NCBI GenBank assembly: GCA_903834465.1
Contig: CAILJB010000076.1
Location: forward strand, 174,216 to 238,215
DNA from: an uncultured Pseudomonadota bacterium
GTDB lineage: Bacteria; Pseudomonadota; Gammaproteobacteria; Methylococcales; Methylomonadaceae
Direction of reading: 5' to 3'
Length of the DNA stretch: 64,000 bases
How positions within the stretch are numbered: position 1 is the stretch's first letter; each line of letters begins with the position of its first letter. The notes beneath the pieces were generated by a model, which was given only the letters and a program-made list of their open reading frames with translations, was not told the DNA's origin and made no database searches. The position numbers were made by a program, and so were the translations under genes. Shown here piece by piece: positions 16,741 to 28,500 of this stretch.

Positions 16741-18846
16741 GTGAATCCTATTAGGAAAGAATTTCAGTACGGCGATCAAAAAGTTACGCTCGAAACCGGT
16801 GAAATTGCCCGTCAAGCTGACGGTGCAGTAATGATTGATGTAGACGGAACATCTTTACTTGTTACCGTTGTTGGAAAAAAAGAAGCCGCCGGTGGAGACT
16901 TTTTCCCATTAACTGTCAACTATCAAGAAAAAGCCTACGCGGCGGGTAAAATTCCGGGTGGATTTTTCAAACGCGAAGGTCGTCCTTCTGAACAAGAAAC
17001 CTTAATTTCTCGCTTAATCGATCGTCCCATTCGCCCTTTATTTCCTGAAGGCTATACCCATGAAGTGCAAATTATTGCCACCGTGGTGTCATTAAATCCT
17101 GACGTAGACACAGAAATTCCCGCATTACTTGGCGCATCGGCGGCATTGGCCATTTCGGGTTTACCGTTTAATGGCCCAATTGGCGCGGCATGTGTTGGCT
17201 ATAAAGATGGTCAATATTTACTGAATGTATCACCTACGGCGTTAAAAGAATCCGATTTGACCTTGGTTGTTGCTGGTACGGCGCAAGCCGTTTTAATGGT
17301 GGAATCTGAAGCGAAAAATCTATCTGAAGAAGTCATGCTCGGAGCGGTGTTATTTGGTCACGAGCAAATGCAAACAGCCATTAACGCTATTAACGAATTT
17401 GCCCAAATGGCAGGTTGTGGCGTAGTGGAATGGGTTGCGCCCGAAGCTAATCACGAATTAAATCGTTTGGTGAGCAGTGCCATTGAAGCGGACGTAAAAG
17501 CGGCATATTCAATTCCTGAAAAATTGATTCGCCAAGATAAACTTAAAGAAATTCGTACCGCCATTATTGAACAATTAACTGCCAATGAAGCCTACACGGA
17601 ATCAGCAATTAAAGCTGTCATTGAACAATTAGAATATGACGTGGTGCGTGGCGCGATTTTAAACGATGGTCAACGTATTGATGGTCGTCCATTAGATAAA
17701 GTTCGCCAAATCAGTATTCGCACCGGCGTTTTACCACGCACACACGGTTCAGCTTTATTTACGCGCGGTGAAACACAAGCGTTAGTTGTCGCCACATTAG
17801 GTACACAACGTGACGCGCAAGTCATTGACGCATTGGCAGGCGAATATAAAGAGCCTTTCATGTTGCATTACAATTTCCCTCCGTACAGCGTTGGTGAAAC
17901 AGGTTTTGTAGGTTCACCCAAACGCCGTGAAATTGGTCATGGTCGTTTAGCAAAACGTGGCGTTTTAGCCGTGTTGCCGAATATGGAAGAATTTCCGTAT
18001 TCAATCCGCGTCGTGTCTGAAATTACCGAATCAAACGGTTCGAGTTCGATGGCTTCGGTTTGTGGCAGCAGTTTGGCATTGATGGATGCAGGCGTTCCGT
18101 TATCAGCACCTGTTGCAGGAATTGCGATGGGCTTGATTAAAGAAGGCGACCGTTTCGCGGTACTTTCTGACATCATGGGCGACGAAGATCATTTAGGTGA
18201 CATGGATTTCAAAGTTGCCGGTTCTGCGAAAGGCATTACCGCGTTGCAAATGGACATCAAAATCGACGGCATTACGGCTGAAATTATGAAAGCGGCTCTC
18301 GCGCAAGCAAAAGAAGGGCGGTTACATATTTTAGGCGAAATGAATAAAGCCTTAGCGGTTTCGCGCGACGAAATGTCAGATTTTGCACCGCGTATTATCA
18401 CGTTCAAAATTGATCCAAGCAAAATCCGCGAAGTTATCGGTAAAGGTGGTGCAACGATTCGCAGTATCACCGAACAAACCGGCGCAAGCGTTGATTTAAC
18501 TGATGATGGTATTGTGAAAGTGGCATCGGTTGATAAAGCCGCAGGCGAAGAAGCGAAACGCTTGATTGAAGAAATCACCGCCGAAGTGGAAGTGGGTAAA
18601 ATCTACGAAGGCAAAGTGGTTCGTTTAATGGACTTTGGCGCATTCGTTACGATTTTACCAGGCAAAGACGGTTTAGTTCATATTTCGCAAATTTCGGATG
18701 AACGTGTTGATAAAGTCAGCGAACGTTTAAACGAAGGCGATGTGGTTAAGGTGAAAGTGCTTGAAATCGATCGTCAAGGTCGTGTACGTTTGAGTATCAA
18801 AGAAGCCATTAAAGATGCTGAAGAACAAAACGGTGTGATTGCATAG
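16741..18846 (+). CDS. pnp: Polyribonucleotide nucleotidyltransferase (PNPase)
   Basis: 701 residues from a GTG start with AAGGAAA upstream. It degrades RNA 3'-5' phosphorolytically, as a trimer and in the RNase E degradosome. Order: two RNase PH domains (first with [22 protein letters not shown]; second with [11 protein letters not shown] and [19 protein letters not shown]), then a KH domain ([20 protein letters not shown]) and an S1 domain ([15 protein letters not shown]) near the C-terminus. rne lies about 38 kb away. A terminator follows. Confidence 0.99.
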   Translation: MNPIRKEFQYGDQKVTLETGEIARQADGAVMIDVDGTSLLVTVVGKKEAAGGDFFPLTVNYQEKAYAAGKIPGGFFKREGRPSEQETLISRLIDRPIRPLFPEGYTHEVQIIATVVSLNPDVDTEIPALLGASAALAISGLPFNGPIGAACVGYKDGQYLLNVSPTALKESDLTLVVAGTAQAVLMVESEAKNLSEEVMLGAVLFGHEQMQTAINAINEFAQMAGCGVVEWVAPEANHELNRLVSSAIEADVKAAYSIPEKLIRQDKLKEIRTAIIEQLTANEAYTESAIKAVIEQLEYDVVRGAILNDGQRIDGRPLDKVRQISIRTGVLPRTHGSALFTRGETQALVVATLGTQRDAQVIDALAGEYKEPFMLHYNFPPYSVGETGFVGSPKRREIGHGRLAKRGVLAVLPNMEEFPYSIRVVSEITESNGSSSMASVCGSSLALMDAGVPLSAPVAGIAMGLIKEGDRFAVLSDIMGDEDHLGDMDFKVAGSAKGITALQMDIKIDGITAEIMKAALAQAKEGRLHILGEMNKALAVSRDEMSDFAPRIITFKIDPSKIREVIGKGGATIRSITEQTGASVDLTDDGIVKVASVDKAAGEEAKRLIEEITAEVEVGKIYEGKVVRLMDFGAFVTILPGKDGLVHISQISDERVDKVSERLNEGDVVKVKVLEIDRQGRVRLSIKEAIKDAEEQNGVIA

Positions 18847-18863
18847 TTTCTTTCCAATGTACG

Positions 18864-18895
18864 AGGATTGCGAGCATCGCTTGCAATCCTTTTTT
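18864..18895 (+). terminator. Rho-independent terminator after pnp
   Basis: Arms AGGATTGC-G-AGC and GCT-T-GCAATCCT pair around an ATC loop and are followed by six T. It closes the rpsO-pnp unit just before the convergent YcgN-type gene. Confidence 0.92.
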
Positions 18896-18906
18896 GTGCC
18901 GGCGAA

Positions 18907-19347
18907 TTAAGATTGTAATTCCAGCACATAATCTTCTAAATCATCCATGTCTTTAATTTCTATTTCTGAAATCGCGTAACCACTTATCGTAATTCCTGCT
19001 TTTTTTACGCTATTTTCTTGCGTGGAAAGTAACGGATGCCACACCGGTAAACTTTTTCCTTCATGTAATAATCGATATGCACAGGTTTTGGGCAACCAAT
19101 CATATTGACTAAAACTTATATCGTGTAATTCCAAACAATCTGGCACAAATTTTGTTCGTTCAACGTATCTTTTACAGCGACACGTCTTTAAATCCAACAG
19201 TTTACATGCTACGCGCGTAATGTAAATTTCATCAGTATCTTCATCTTGTATTTTATGCAAACAACATTGTCCGCAACCATCACACAGAGATTCCCATTCT
19301 TCGCGTGTCATTTCAATCAACGTTTTTAATTCCCAAAACGGTTTCAT
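18907..19347 (-). CDS. YcgN/UPF0260 family cysteine-cluster protein
   Basis: 146 residues from the ATG at 19347, which overlaps the upstream PHP gene stop as TAATG; this start gives MKPFWELKT, matching the E. coli YcgN N-terminus (MPFWQSKT). Cysteines are arranged as LCDGCGQCCLHK, TRVACKLLDLKTCRCKRY and CAYRLL, consistent with the zinc/iron-chelating YkgJ/YcgN cluster family. No reaction is established for the family. An in-frame ATG at 19362 would only add five residues. Confidence 0.93.
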   Translation of the reverse strand: MKPFWELKTLIEMTREEWESLCDGCGQCCLHKIQDEDTDEIYITRVACKLLDLKTCRCKRYVERTKFVPDCLELHDISFSQYDWLPKTCAYRLLHEGKSLPVWHPLLSTQENSVKKAGITISGYAISEIEIKDMDDLEDYVLELQS

Positions 19348-20177
19348 TACCATAATTCCCAAACTGGTTTAACTGAAGCAGGCAACGGCGCAAGTCGCCC
19401 AAGCTCAATCCACTGATTGCTCGGAGTGTGAAAATCTGACCCTACCGAACCGACTAATTCAAATTGATTGGCATAATTGCCTAATATTCGCATTTCATCC
19501 GGATTATAACGACCGGTAACAACTTCCATTCCAAGTCCTCCTGCATTTTTAAACGCACCGAGTAATTTTTTCATGCGTGTAGCGGTTAATTTATAGCGCA
19601 TGGGATGCGCGACAATTGGAATGCCTCCCGCTGCACGAATTGCTAGCACGGCGGTTTCTAACGGTGTCCATGTCGTAGAAACATAAGCTACTTTTCCGTC
19701 ACCTAAATAACGATCAAAGGCTTCTTGTGGCGTGTCAACATGAAAATGTGAAACCAAAAAATCCGCAAAATGTGTGCGCGTAATCATACCGCTGCCAACG
19801 ACATTCTGAATAGCCGTTAATGCACCCAAAATTCCTTTTTTTTCTAATTTTAACGCGATTTTTTCCGCGCGTTCTAAACGCATTATTTCAGATGCCTTGA
19901 TAGTTTTTTGCAACTCGTCGTGCTGGGGTTCAATATTTAACCCTACGATATGTAAGCATTGTTTTTCCCATTGTACGGATAATTCAATACCGTTAATAAA
20001 GCGCATTTGCAAACGTTCAGCTTCCATTTTTGCCACGGCAAGACCGTCAACCGTATCGTGGTCGGTTAATGCTAATGTTGTTACACCATTTTGGGCGGCA
20101 CGCGCAACTAATTCAGTTGGCGATAATACGCCGTCTGAGGCAGTGGAGTGGGCGTGTAAATCATAAGATTGAATCAT
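19347..20177 (-). CDS. rnm: PHP-domain phosphoesterase (RNase AM/TrpH-like)
   Basis: 276 residues. PHP metal-binding motifs are complete: DLHAHSTASDG (residues 5-15), LTDHDTVDGL, INGIELSVQW, PIVAHPMRYK and GSDFHTP. E. coli YciV/TrpH (RNase AM) is a 5'-3' exoribonuclease that processes 5S/16S/23S rRNA ends and also hydrolyses 3',5'-nucleotide bisphosphates. It is coupled by TAATG to the YcgN-type gene downstream and divergent from pilV. The rnm name is by homology. Confidence 0.88.
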   Translation of the reverse strand: MIQSYDLHAHSTASDGVLSPTELVARAAQNGVTTLALTDHDTVDGLAVAKMEAERLQMRFINGIELSVQWEKQCLHIVGLNIEPQHDELQKTIKASEIMRLERAEKIALKLEKKGILGALTAIQNVVGSGMITRTHFADFLVSHFHVDTPQEAFDRYLGDGKVAYVSTTWTPLETAVLAIRAAGGIPIVAHPMRYKLTATRMKKLLGAFKNAGGLGMEVVTGRYNPDEMRILGNYANQFELVGSVGSDFHTPSNQWIELGRLAPLPASVKPVWELW

Positions 20178-20200
20178 TAGTATTTATATAATTTAAATTG

Positions 20201-20230
20201 TTGTAAGTTAGGGCAATGCAGTAATATAAT
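20201..20230 (+). promoter_or_regulatory. Candidate sigma-70 promoter of the pilVWX operon
   Basis: A perfect -10 TATAAT (20225-20230) lies 18 bases after TTGTAA (20201-20206), about 40 bases before the pilV start. No sigma-54 (-24/-12) signature was seen here. Confidence 0.55.
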
Positions 20231-20259
20231 TGTGCGATTGTAAGGTTGTTTATGACTTT

Positions 20260-20264
20260 GGAGG
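20260..20264 (+). promoter_or_regulatory. Shine-Dalgarno site fixing the TTG start of pilV
   Basis: GGAGG sits six bases before the rare TTG start at 20271. The strong site and the position just upstream of the prepilin leader support TTG as the true initiator. Confidence 0.75.
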
Positions 20265-20270
20265 TGCGAA

Positions 20271-20774
20271 TTGAACCGCCGTTCGTCTTATTCTCGCGGT
20301 TTTACGCTAATTGAAGTGTTAATTTCGATGGTTATTCTAGCAATTGGATTGTTGGGATTAGCGGCAATGCAGGTAATTTCATTGCGTGATAATCAAGATG
20401 TGTATTATTACCAGCAGGCAACATTGCTGGCTTATGAGATGCAGGATCGAGTTCGCGCTAATAATACAGTTAATTGGCTCAGTGTGATAGCCGGGACGGG
20501 TGATTCTTGTACTCAAGTTATTCCCTGTACTGCCACAGATATGGCGGTAAATGATTATGGCTATTGGAAAAACAACGCGAAAAAAATATTTCCCATTTCA
20601 AGTACAAATCCGGACGTGGTTAGTATTAAGTCGAGTAGTAGTGTCAACAAAGCAGGTTGTAAAGGGACGTATCCTTCATCATTGTGCTTAGTTACAACGT
20701 GGGCTAGAACCAATGTAAAAAAAACGAGCGCGGTATTAGGTGACGCGACATTTTATTTAGAGGTTACACCATGA
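20271..20774 (+). CDS. pilV: Type IV pilus minor pilin PilV
   Basis: 167 residues from a TTG start. The class III prepilin leader MNRRSSYSRG is followed by the hydrophobic helix FTLIEVLISMVILAIGLLGL, with Gly-1/Phe+1 cleavage by PilD and Glu+5. LLGLAAMQ and an LAYEMQDRVRANN-type segment match PilV proteins. With PilW, PilX and FimT it forms the priming complex for pilus assembly. It overlaps pilW by ATGA. Confidence 0.93.
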   Translation: MNRRSSYSRGFTLIEVLISMVILAIGLLGLAAMQVISLRDNQDVYYYQQATLLAYEMQDRVRANNTVNWLSVIAGTGDSCTQVIPCTATDMAVNDYGYWKNNAKKIFPISSTNPDVVSIKSSSSVNKAGCKGTYPSSLCLVTTWARTNVKKTSAVLGDATFYLEVTP

Positions 20775-21568
20775 TTCAAAAACAGCGAGGTGTAACGCTG
20801 ATTGAGTTAATGGTTAGCATGATGCTTGGTTTATCACTTATTGCCGGTATGAGTCAATTGTTTGTTCAATCGCAAAAAAGTTTTACGTTGCAACGAAACT
20901 TGAGTGATATGACCGATGACGGGGCGTTTATTTTGGAGTCTTTGGCTAAAGGGTTGTTGCAAGCGGGCTATTCAGATGATGGTCAAACTAACGCATTCAT
21001 TCCTGATAGCAGCGTGTTGAGTTCATCAATAAATTTTGCTCAAAACGAGTTCATACACGGAACGGATAGCGAATTTATTTATCGTTACAAATTAAGTTCA
21101 TTTACTCAAACTAATCCGTTAAATAATTTTATTTGTACTGCTCCACCCGCGCTTGCTTATAAATCGAATGACATTATCACTGTGCGTATTTATAAGGCAA
21201 ACGATACGAATGGAATACCTGTTTTATATTGTAAAGTGATACAAAGCTCTGGTACCGCGAAAAATGCTGACCCCTTAATCTCAAATGTTGCAAAATTAGT
21301 TATCAAATATGGCGTTCATGACAAAACAAATAATACTTTTTATTACACGGATGAAGCGGGGGTGGATGCAATTGATGCAACAACAGGTTTAAGTAATTGG
21401 ACAAATGTTTTTTCCCTCAAAGTTTTTGTCGTGTTGCGTAGCACCGATGATAAGTTAACGCGCAACAATGCTAAATACGACATTGATAATATGACATATA
21501 CCGCAACAGATAATCGACTTTATAAAGTTTTTTCTAAAACGATTTATTTACGCGCGGTAGAACATTAG
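20771..21568 (+). CDS. pilW: Type IV pilus minor pilin PilW
   Basis: 265 residues. The prepilin leader is MIQKQRG, followed by VTLIELMVSMMLGLSLIAG with Glu+5, and the PilW signature FVQSQKSFTLQRNLSDMTDDGAFILESLAKGL (here described in parts: residues 34-65). The extracellular globular part contains few cysteines. Its start overlaps pilV and its stop is next to pilX, consistent with one transcript. Confidence 0.93.
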   Translation: MIQKQRGVTLIELMVSMMLGLSLIAGMSQLFVQSQKSFTLQRNLSDMTDDGAFILESLAKGLLQAGYSDDGQTNAFIPDSSVLSSSINFAQNEFIHGTDSEFIYRYKLSSFTQTNPLNNFICTAPPALAYKSNDIITVRIYKANDTNGIPVLYCKVIQSSGTAKNADPLISNVAKLVIKYGVHDKTNNTFYYTDEAGVDAIDATTGLSNWTNVFSLKVFVVLRSTDDKLTRNNAKYDIDNMTYTATDNRLYKVFSKTIYLRAVEH

Positions 21569-21577
21569 GTGAGTTAT

Positions 21578-22330
21578 ATGAAATTTTCTCTAAGGCAACA
21601 ACGTGGTGCAGTGCTGGCTTTCAGCTTAGTAATGTTAACACTACTCACTTTAGCTGGAACAAGTATGATTCAGCAAAATAAACAACAATTAAGTATGGCT
21701 GTTAATACGCGCGAACAAACACAGCAATTTGCTAATGCTGAAGCAGTCTTGGCAGAAGCTAATAATATTATTAACGGCTATGGCGACGCAACACGAGGTA
21801 TTCCTGTTGACTTAGCACACAATAATTGCTTACCAACAGATCCGAATCCTTGTACTAACAATTATTTTCCTACAGATTCAAAACTGTCGATTTATGATCC
21901 AAATCATCAATGCACACCGCTGATGCCATCGTATACGCAACAAATAGGCTTAGCAGGGCCTGTCACGGGGGTAGACGGTGCCACAATTCTTTCTGTCTCG
22001 TGCCTGTCAACACAATGCACTTCTTATGATACGACTACGAAAAAACTAACTTGCCATCCTGCAAGTGGTGATGTGGATTGCACAGGTAAAAGTATAGCTT
22101 ATGTGGCAGCTCTTTTTTCTGACTCAAATGACATTTGTTATCAGTCTTACGACCCTTTATGTATGGAAGATGTTAATACCACAAAAAATCCAAGGTGTAT
22201 GAGCAACCCACCTGCAACGTTGCCAGCGCCTCAATGCCCTAAAGAAGTTTATAAAGTTGATGCTATTTCAAGTGAAAATGGTGCAACCAGAGAAATCATT
22301 AGTGATCATGTAATCGGTTGTGGAACTTGA
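21578..22330 (+). CDS. pilX: Type IV pilus assembly protein PilX
   Basis: About 250 residues from the ATG at 21578, preceded by AGGTGAG; a GTG at 21569 would abut the pilW stop and lacks a site at proper spacing. The N-terminus RQQRGAVLAFSLVMLTLLTLAG is the PilX leader plus helix (RGAVL in place of the pilin FTLIE). The following part has a Gln/Asn-rich helix (TREQTQQFANAEAVLAEANN) and about a dozen cysteines, many likely disulfide-bonded on the surface. Confidence 0.9.
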   Translation: MKFSLRQQRGAVLAFSLVMLTLLTLAGTSMIQQNKQQLSMAVNTREQTQQFANAEAVLAEANNIINGYGDATRGIPVDLAHNNCLPTDPNPCTNNYFPTDSKLSIYDPNHQCTPLMPSYTQQIGLAGPVTGVDGATILSVSCLSTQCTSYDTTTKKLTCHPASGDVDCTGKSIAYVAALFSDSNDICYQSYDPLCMEDVNTTKNPRCMSNPPATLPAPQCPKEVYKVDAISSENGATREIISDHVIGCGT

Positions 22331-22355
22331 TGTTACTAAAAACCGTTATAAATAT

Positions 22356-22495
22356 CTCAATTGACAGAAACGTTTTATATCTCATCAATGTCCTTCAATT
22401 TGTAAATTTATTTAGGACAGATACTGATGAAAATACTTATGCTTATCGTCTTATAGCGATGAAGGATTAAGTCACCAACGTTTCGTCAATTTGAG
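22356..22495. repeat. 140-bp imperfect inverted-repeat element between pilX and the giant gene
   Basis: Outer arms ctcaattgacagaaacgtt (22356-22374) and aacgtttcgtcaatttgag (22477-22495) are near-perfect inverted copies. Inside, tcatca/tgatga and tgtcc/ggaca form another stem around an AT-rich loop (22382-22429). It may be a miniature inverted-repeat element or a structured mid-operon RNA. No other feature occupies this 202-bp gap. Confidence 0.55.
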
Positions 22496-22532
22496 GCGTT
22501 AGTTATTCCAAAAGTTTTAAGAGGGATTCACT

Positions 22533-25500
22533 GTGAACGTTAAAAAGAAAATATTATTTCTACTAATCGCTAGTTTGTTGATAGCCCTCTTATTGCCAAA
22601 TTACGCCGCCGCAGAGTTTACTTTTTCAGCCCATGATACGGGCGGTAGATTGCTCAGTTTCAAAAATCCAGTCTTAATAATAGGCAGTGGTGCGTCAAAT
22701 GGAGAGGGAGCTGCCACGACTGGGGCGCAATATATGTATACGAATGTTATTACTGTTGATGGTGTGCAAGTAAACGCCATTGTCAGCGTTGATAACATGG
22801 TAAATGCGACATTGAACATGTTTGATGATCCCAATCCCAACCCCATTGCGAGTGATTCTTCACGCATTACCACAACGGTTACCACAACGGGAACGGTGGA
22901 TAATTATTCCACATCGTTTGGCGCAGTTGTCCGAGAAGATGCGATTTTTGCGCCTCGAATTACTTCTAATGATCGTACAAAGAATTCTTACGTTCAATTT
23001 ACAATCAATTTCCAAGATAGCGCGGGAAAGCCTGTTGTATTAAAAAACGTTTATAACAATACATTAGATGTTGAAAGCGTTGAGTTTAATGAATATGGTG
23101 GTTTTATATCTTATTTGTTTTCGAGCGATTATTTAACAAATTCCTATCAACACATGATTGCAAATCAAGGACTTAATGGAAATATTCGTTTTTCTAATTC
23201 CAATTGTGACGGCAATCCTGGTCTTTATATTACAGATTCTAGTCGAGTACAAACAAAATTTGACACCATTTCCTCTATTACGTTAGTTGATGGACAATTC
23301 GCTAACAACGCCGTTCCAGACGGCAATGGTGGCGTAGTGACGTGTAATAACATTACCACTCGTTTTTATGGTGCTATTTTTGTTCAAGATGATTTTGTTG
23401 AAACAGGTGATCCTGCTGTTGAAATGACAGCGCCAACAGTTAATTCGTTAATTACATCAAATACTAAACCTACAATTACTGGAACGATTGGTGGATTTGT
23501 TTCTGCTAGTAGTCCTCAAGGCAGTCCTATCGTTGCAGGGGACACGTTCACGGTACTTTTAAATGGCATGACGTATACCTATCCCAATGCCAGTTTGTCT
23601 GTTAACGGTGTTCAATGGTCTTTGGCGGTTCCGACGACTTTAGCTCTTGGAACTTATGAAGTTACGACAACAAGAAATAGTACGTTGCTGGATCAAACTC
23701 ATAACGAGCTGATTATCACACCACTTTGTGCCTTTCCACAAGTTGTCAACTCCACAGGAACGGGGTGCGTAACACCGAGTCCAACAGATGACACGATTTG
23801 TCACACTGGTGATACAGGGGATAAAAACGGCGATGGTATTGAGAATTATGACGATGACAGACTTCGACCCTATACAAAAATATTATCTAACAAACAGTTA
23901 ATTACAGGGCATGAAACACATCCTCATGATTATGGTACTGATAGCAGTGGACATTGTCCTGATGACCCCGTCGTTTGTGCATCACCACAAATTCGTGATG
24001 CTACAAAAAATATGTGTGTAACGCCATTAAGTTGTACGTTGCCTGCTATTTTGAATGCTGCGGGGACACTTTGTGTCACGTCAAGTGTGCCAACAGTTGT
24101 AAGTCAAGCATCCGTCAGCACAACACCAACTATCACAGGAACGGTCGGTAATTTAGCACTTGCAGCGACGGAATCATTTTCCGTTTTAGTTAATGGCACA
24201 ACTTACAGTTTAGGAAATGCCAATTTAACAGTGAATGGAACGACGTGGACACTAATCATTTCCACTCCTTTAACGCAAGGAACGGTTTATCCTGTGACGG
24301 CTACTCGTGATGGCTCATTAGTGGATACAACAACTAATGAATTGACAATTGTGTCCGTGCCAACTGTTACGAGCCAATCAACGAACAATTTAACGCCGAC
24401 AATAACAGGAACCGTCGGTAATGTCGCATTAAATGCGGGTGAAACCTTTACGGTTGTGGTCAACGGTGTGACTTTTTCAAGCGGTAGTCAATTAAGTATT
24501 AGTGGGAGGACTTGGACGCTGAATATTCCCAGTTCGACCGCTTTAAAAGCAGCCACCACTTATGACGTGACAGCTACACGTTCAGGAACACTGATAGATG
24601 CGACGAGTGGAGAGCTTGTTATTACAACGGCTACTTGTTCAGCTTCTCAAGCACTTGATACCGTAACAAACACCTGTAAAACAACTTGTTTAGCTACGGA
24701 ATACCTAAATTCGTCGAATGCGTGTACTAGTCGTACTCCTTCTTGTTCAAAGGTAGATGGAACAATACCGGCAACCTCAGACTATAATGGAACAACCATG
24801 TCCATCTGTCACTTTGATCCTAGCGTTTCGGTGGCAGCTCAAAAAATTTCCATCAAAAAGAGCGATATTGGTTTGTATGCGGATAGTCGTGGTGATTCCA
24901 TTTGGGAAAGCGATAATACAAAAATGTGTCCAGAAGTAGACACGGAATGTGATGCCAGACCCACAGTCAATCCGACAACATCACTTGATTCAGTTCCACC
25001 AACATTGACGGGAACATTGGGGTCAAGTCGGTCATTAACCATCACGATTAACGATTCTAATGGTGTAACGAAAGCGACAGGTGCGGCGATAATTAGCAAT
25101 GGCAGTTGGAGCTACTCGCCTGCTATTCCGCTTCCAGCAGGAATCTATGATGTTGTTGCAACGGGTGATGTCGCTCATGGTAGCTTAGTTGATAATACAA
25201 CTAAAGAATTGACTGTGACAGCGGCTGTACTTCCTACTGTTAATGTAACAACCGCAACTGATCAGATTGCACCTAAACTAACAGGTACGATGGGGTCGAG
25301 TACATCGTTAACAATTGCAATTATCGATTCTGCTGGTGTCACAAAATTTACAGGTAGCGCATCGCCTAGTGGCTCTACTTGGTCTTATTCACCAGGCATC
25401 ATTGCAGCGGGAACATATAATGTGGTTGCAACGGGAGACACTGCACATGGCAGTTTAGTCGATTCGACGACCAATGAATTAACAGTAACTACCAGCACTA

Positions 25501-28500
25501 TTCCTACAGTCAATACAACAACAACTATCGATAAAATTGCTCCCAGTCTTTCTGGAACGATAGGTGCGAGTACGTCATTAACTATTTCTATTAACGATTC
25601 CAACGGCACAACTAAAGCATCGGGGATTGCTAACATTAGTGGCATTAATTGGACGTTTAAACCAACGAGTCCCATTGCTGCAGGGATTTATGATGTGGTT
25701 GCAACAGGCGATTCTGCAAACCTTGTTGATGCAACAAAAAATGAATTAACGGTTACAGGTTCTGTTATTCCCACTGTAAATTTAGCAACAACAACGGATA
25801 AAGTCGCGCCGACATTAAGTGGCATCATTGGTACAAGTGCGTCATTGAATATTGCAATTAAAGATTCCAGCGGTGCAACTAAAGCAACAGGGGCAGCTTT
25901 AATTAACCCACCGAACGTTAACTGGACATTTACGCCTAAGGTACTTATTCCTGTCGGTACATATGATGTGGTGGTAACAGGTGATGCGCCTAGTGGCAGT
26001 CTCGTTGATGCGACGACTGGTGAATTGACGGTTACAGCTAGTGCTGTTCCGACAGTTGATAACGTAACAACAAATGACAAAGTTGCACCAAAACTGACCG
26101 GAACAGTTGGGACGAGCGTATCGGTGAAAATTGCCATTAAAGATTCTAGTGGTAACACAAAAGTGAATTCATCAAAAGCTACAGTTAGCGGGGCGACTTG
26201 GAGCTATACGCCATCTAGTCCTCTTGCTGCAGGTACTTACGATGTGGTAGCAACAGGAGATTCAGCTAGTGGTGGTTTAGTGGATACCACAAAAAATGAG
26301 TTGACTGTCACCGCTAGTGTTGTTCCAACAGTGAACCATCCCGTAACGACAACTGATAAAGCTATCCCAGTCTTAACAGGAACTGTCGGCACAAGTGCAA
26401 AATTAACAATTGCAATCAAATCTGGGAGTACCGTTAAATTCACTGGTGATGCGACCATTAGTGGTTCTAATTGGAATTATTCACCTCCAAGTCCATTGGC
26501 GGCGGGGACTTATGAAGTGGTTGCAACCGGTGACACAGCTAGTGGCAGTCTCATTGATACGTCTGCTAATGAACTGACAGTCTCAACGTGTATAGTGCCG
26601 CTGGTTTATAACACAAATAAAAATGCCTGTATCACCCCTGTTCCCACAGTTGTTGCACAGTCTGTTCAAAGTCTCGTACCGGTTTCTCCCGTTATTACTG
26701 GGACTGTCGGCGCGTCAGCCTTAGACACAACAGAAACGTTTTCTGTAACAGTTAATAAGCTGGTTTACAACAAAAGTGATAGTGCTTTAGTAATTAACGA
26801 CATGAATTGGACATTAACCATACCTGTTACAGCTCCACTTCCATTTGGTAATTATGATGTCATGGCGGCTAGAAATACGGTATCCAAAGATAAAACAACC
26901 AACGAACTTAAAATCATATTGATATGCCAGTTACCGTTAGTTGCTGACGGGACAGGAAAAGGGTGTGTTTCACCGGGTGTTTTCCCAACAGTAGACGCTC
27001 AAACCACCGATGATACAACCCCAGTGATTACAGGAAGTGTTGGGGATACAGCACTGGGACAAACAGAAATGTTTAGCGTGACTATTAGTGGTATTAGCTA
27101 TGATAGAACGCAGATGACATTTAATAACACGCTATGGTCATTAGCGACAACGACGGCTCTTTCACCTGGCACTTACGATGTTATCGCATTGCGCGGAAAT
27201 ACGTTGATTGAAGGCGCGGCGATGATGGATAGAACGGTTAATGAGTTGACCATTACACAGTGCAGTTCGCCTAAAACAACTGATCCAACCACGGGGGCTT
27301 GCACATTGCCTGGTAATCCGATTCCAACGGTTGATAAATTAACAACGAATAACACAATGCCAACCCTCACAGGAACGGTGGGGACAACATCTTTGGGGAA
27401 TAGCGATGTCTTTACGATAACGGTCAACGGGGTGACGTATACCCAAAGCATGGTTAGCGTTTCAGGTATGTCATGGACATTAACAATTCCAACCGCGTTA
27501 CCCGCCGGTAAAACGTATGATGTTGATGCTGTAAGGAACGGCACTCCAGACGCAACAAGCGGTGAGCTAACCATTACGGATAACATTGATATTTGTGATA
27601 CGAGTAAAACACCGTCCGATCAAACCATTACGCGCAGTGCATGGGATCCGACCAAAGCAAGCGAAACGTATTACTTGGGTAAATGTAATGCGCCGCCATG
27701 TGACGTTGATCCAGTCACGGGACTGACACTTACTACCCCAGCGAATTGTACCCCACCGTTGCCTAAAAAAACGGACTCTAGTGTGTTGCCAAATAAACCC
27801 GATGCGCTAGTAGATGAAGCAAAATCCGTCAATGGACTTTCAACTTGTGACGTTGTATTAGGTGGTGGTGTGTTGAGTGGTGGCACCGCGCAATCCACTA
27901 ATGTCTCAATTAAAAGGGTGCGAATTGCAAATGCGTCTACCGAAAACGGTGTTTTTGACACGGACACCTTAATTGGTACAAAAGTTAAATACGGTTCAAA
28001 AACAAATGGAGCCGTCGATATTAGTCAGGCGACTATTACGAGAGGGCAAGCAAAAGGCGTAACCATTACTGGTGCGCGACTCGAAGATGTTTATATCGAT
28101 ACAGCGAATGATTATATTGATGCGAACGGCAACGTTATAACAGGTGGAAGCTGGATGTCAGTAAGAGGCGGCACGACGAAGGTAAATACCACCAAAGAAG
28201 ATAACACTATCACGCGCGGTGTTATTACCAGCGGCATGATTACGTCAGGAAAAGATGCGTCTGGTAATCCGATACGCGGCAGAATTACCCATGGGCTTTA
28301 CGAAGCAGATATTGCAAACCAGAATGCCGATGGTACGCAAAATGTTAATGTCCTTACTCAAGGTAGGAGAACCAAGGGAACATTATTAAATGCAACGATT
28401 ACCAATGCAACCACTACAACAGTTGGGGGCGTGACCGTCGTTACTGACGGTACAATCGCGGGGAATGACGATGGCACGCCAATTACAATGGATTCGAAAA

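Noticed and set aside
22331..22532. c-di-GMP riboswitch in the pilX-giant gap
   Set aside because: Inverted repeats are present, but none of the conserved class I or II c-di-GMP aptamer core sequence was recognised.
25385..26458. Long antisense open frames opposite the Ig repeats
   Set aside because: They follow from the Thr/Val/Gly-rich repeat composition of the plus strand, recur with the repeat period and have no ribosome sites or recognisable protein features.
24960..26590. Direct repeats as a possible CRISPR or DNA-level tandem array
   Set aside because: Units of about 270 bases lie in one open frame and encode regular Ig-like domains; there are no short repeats with unique spacers.
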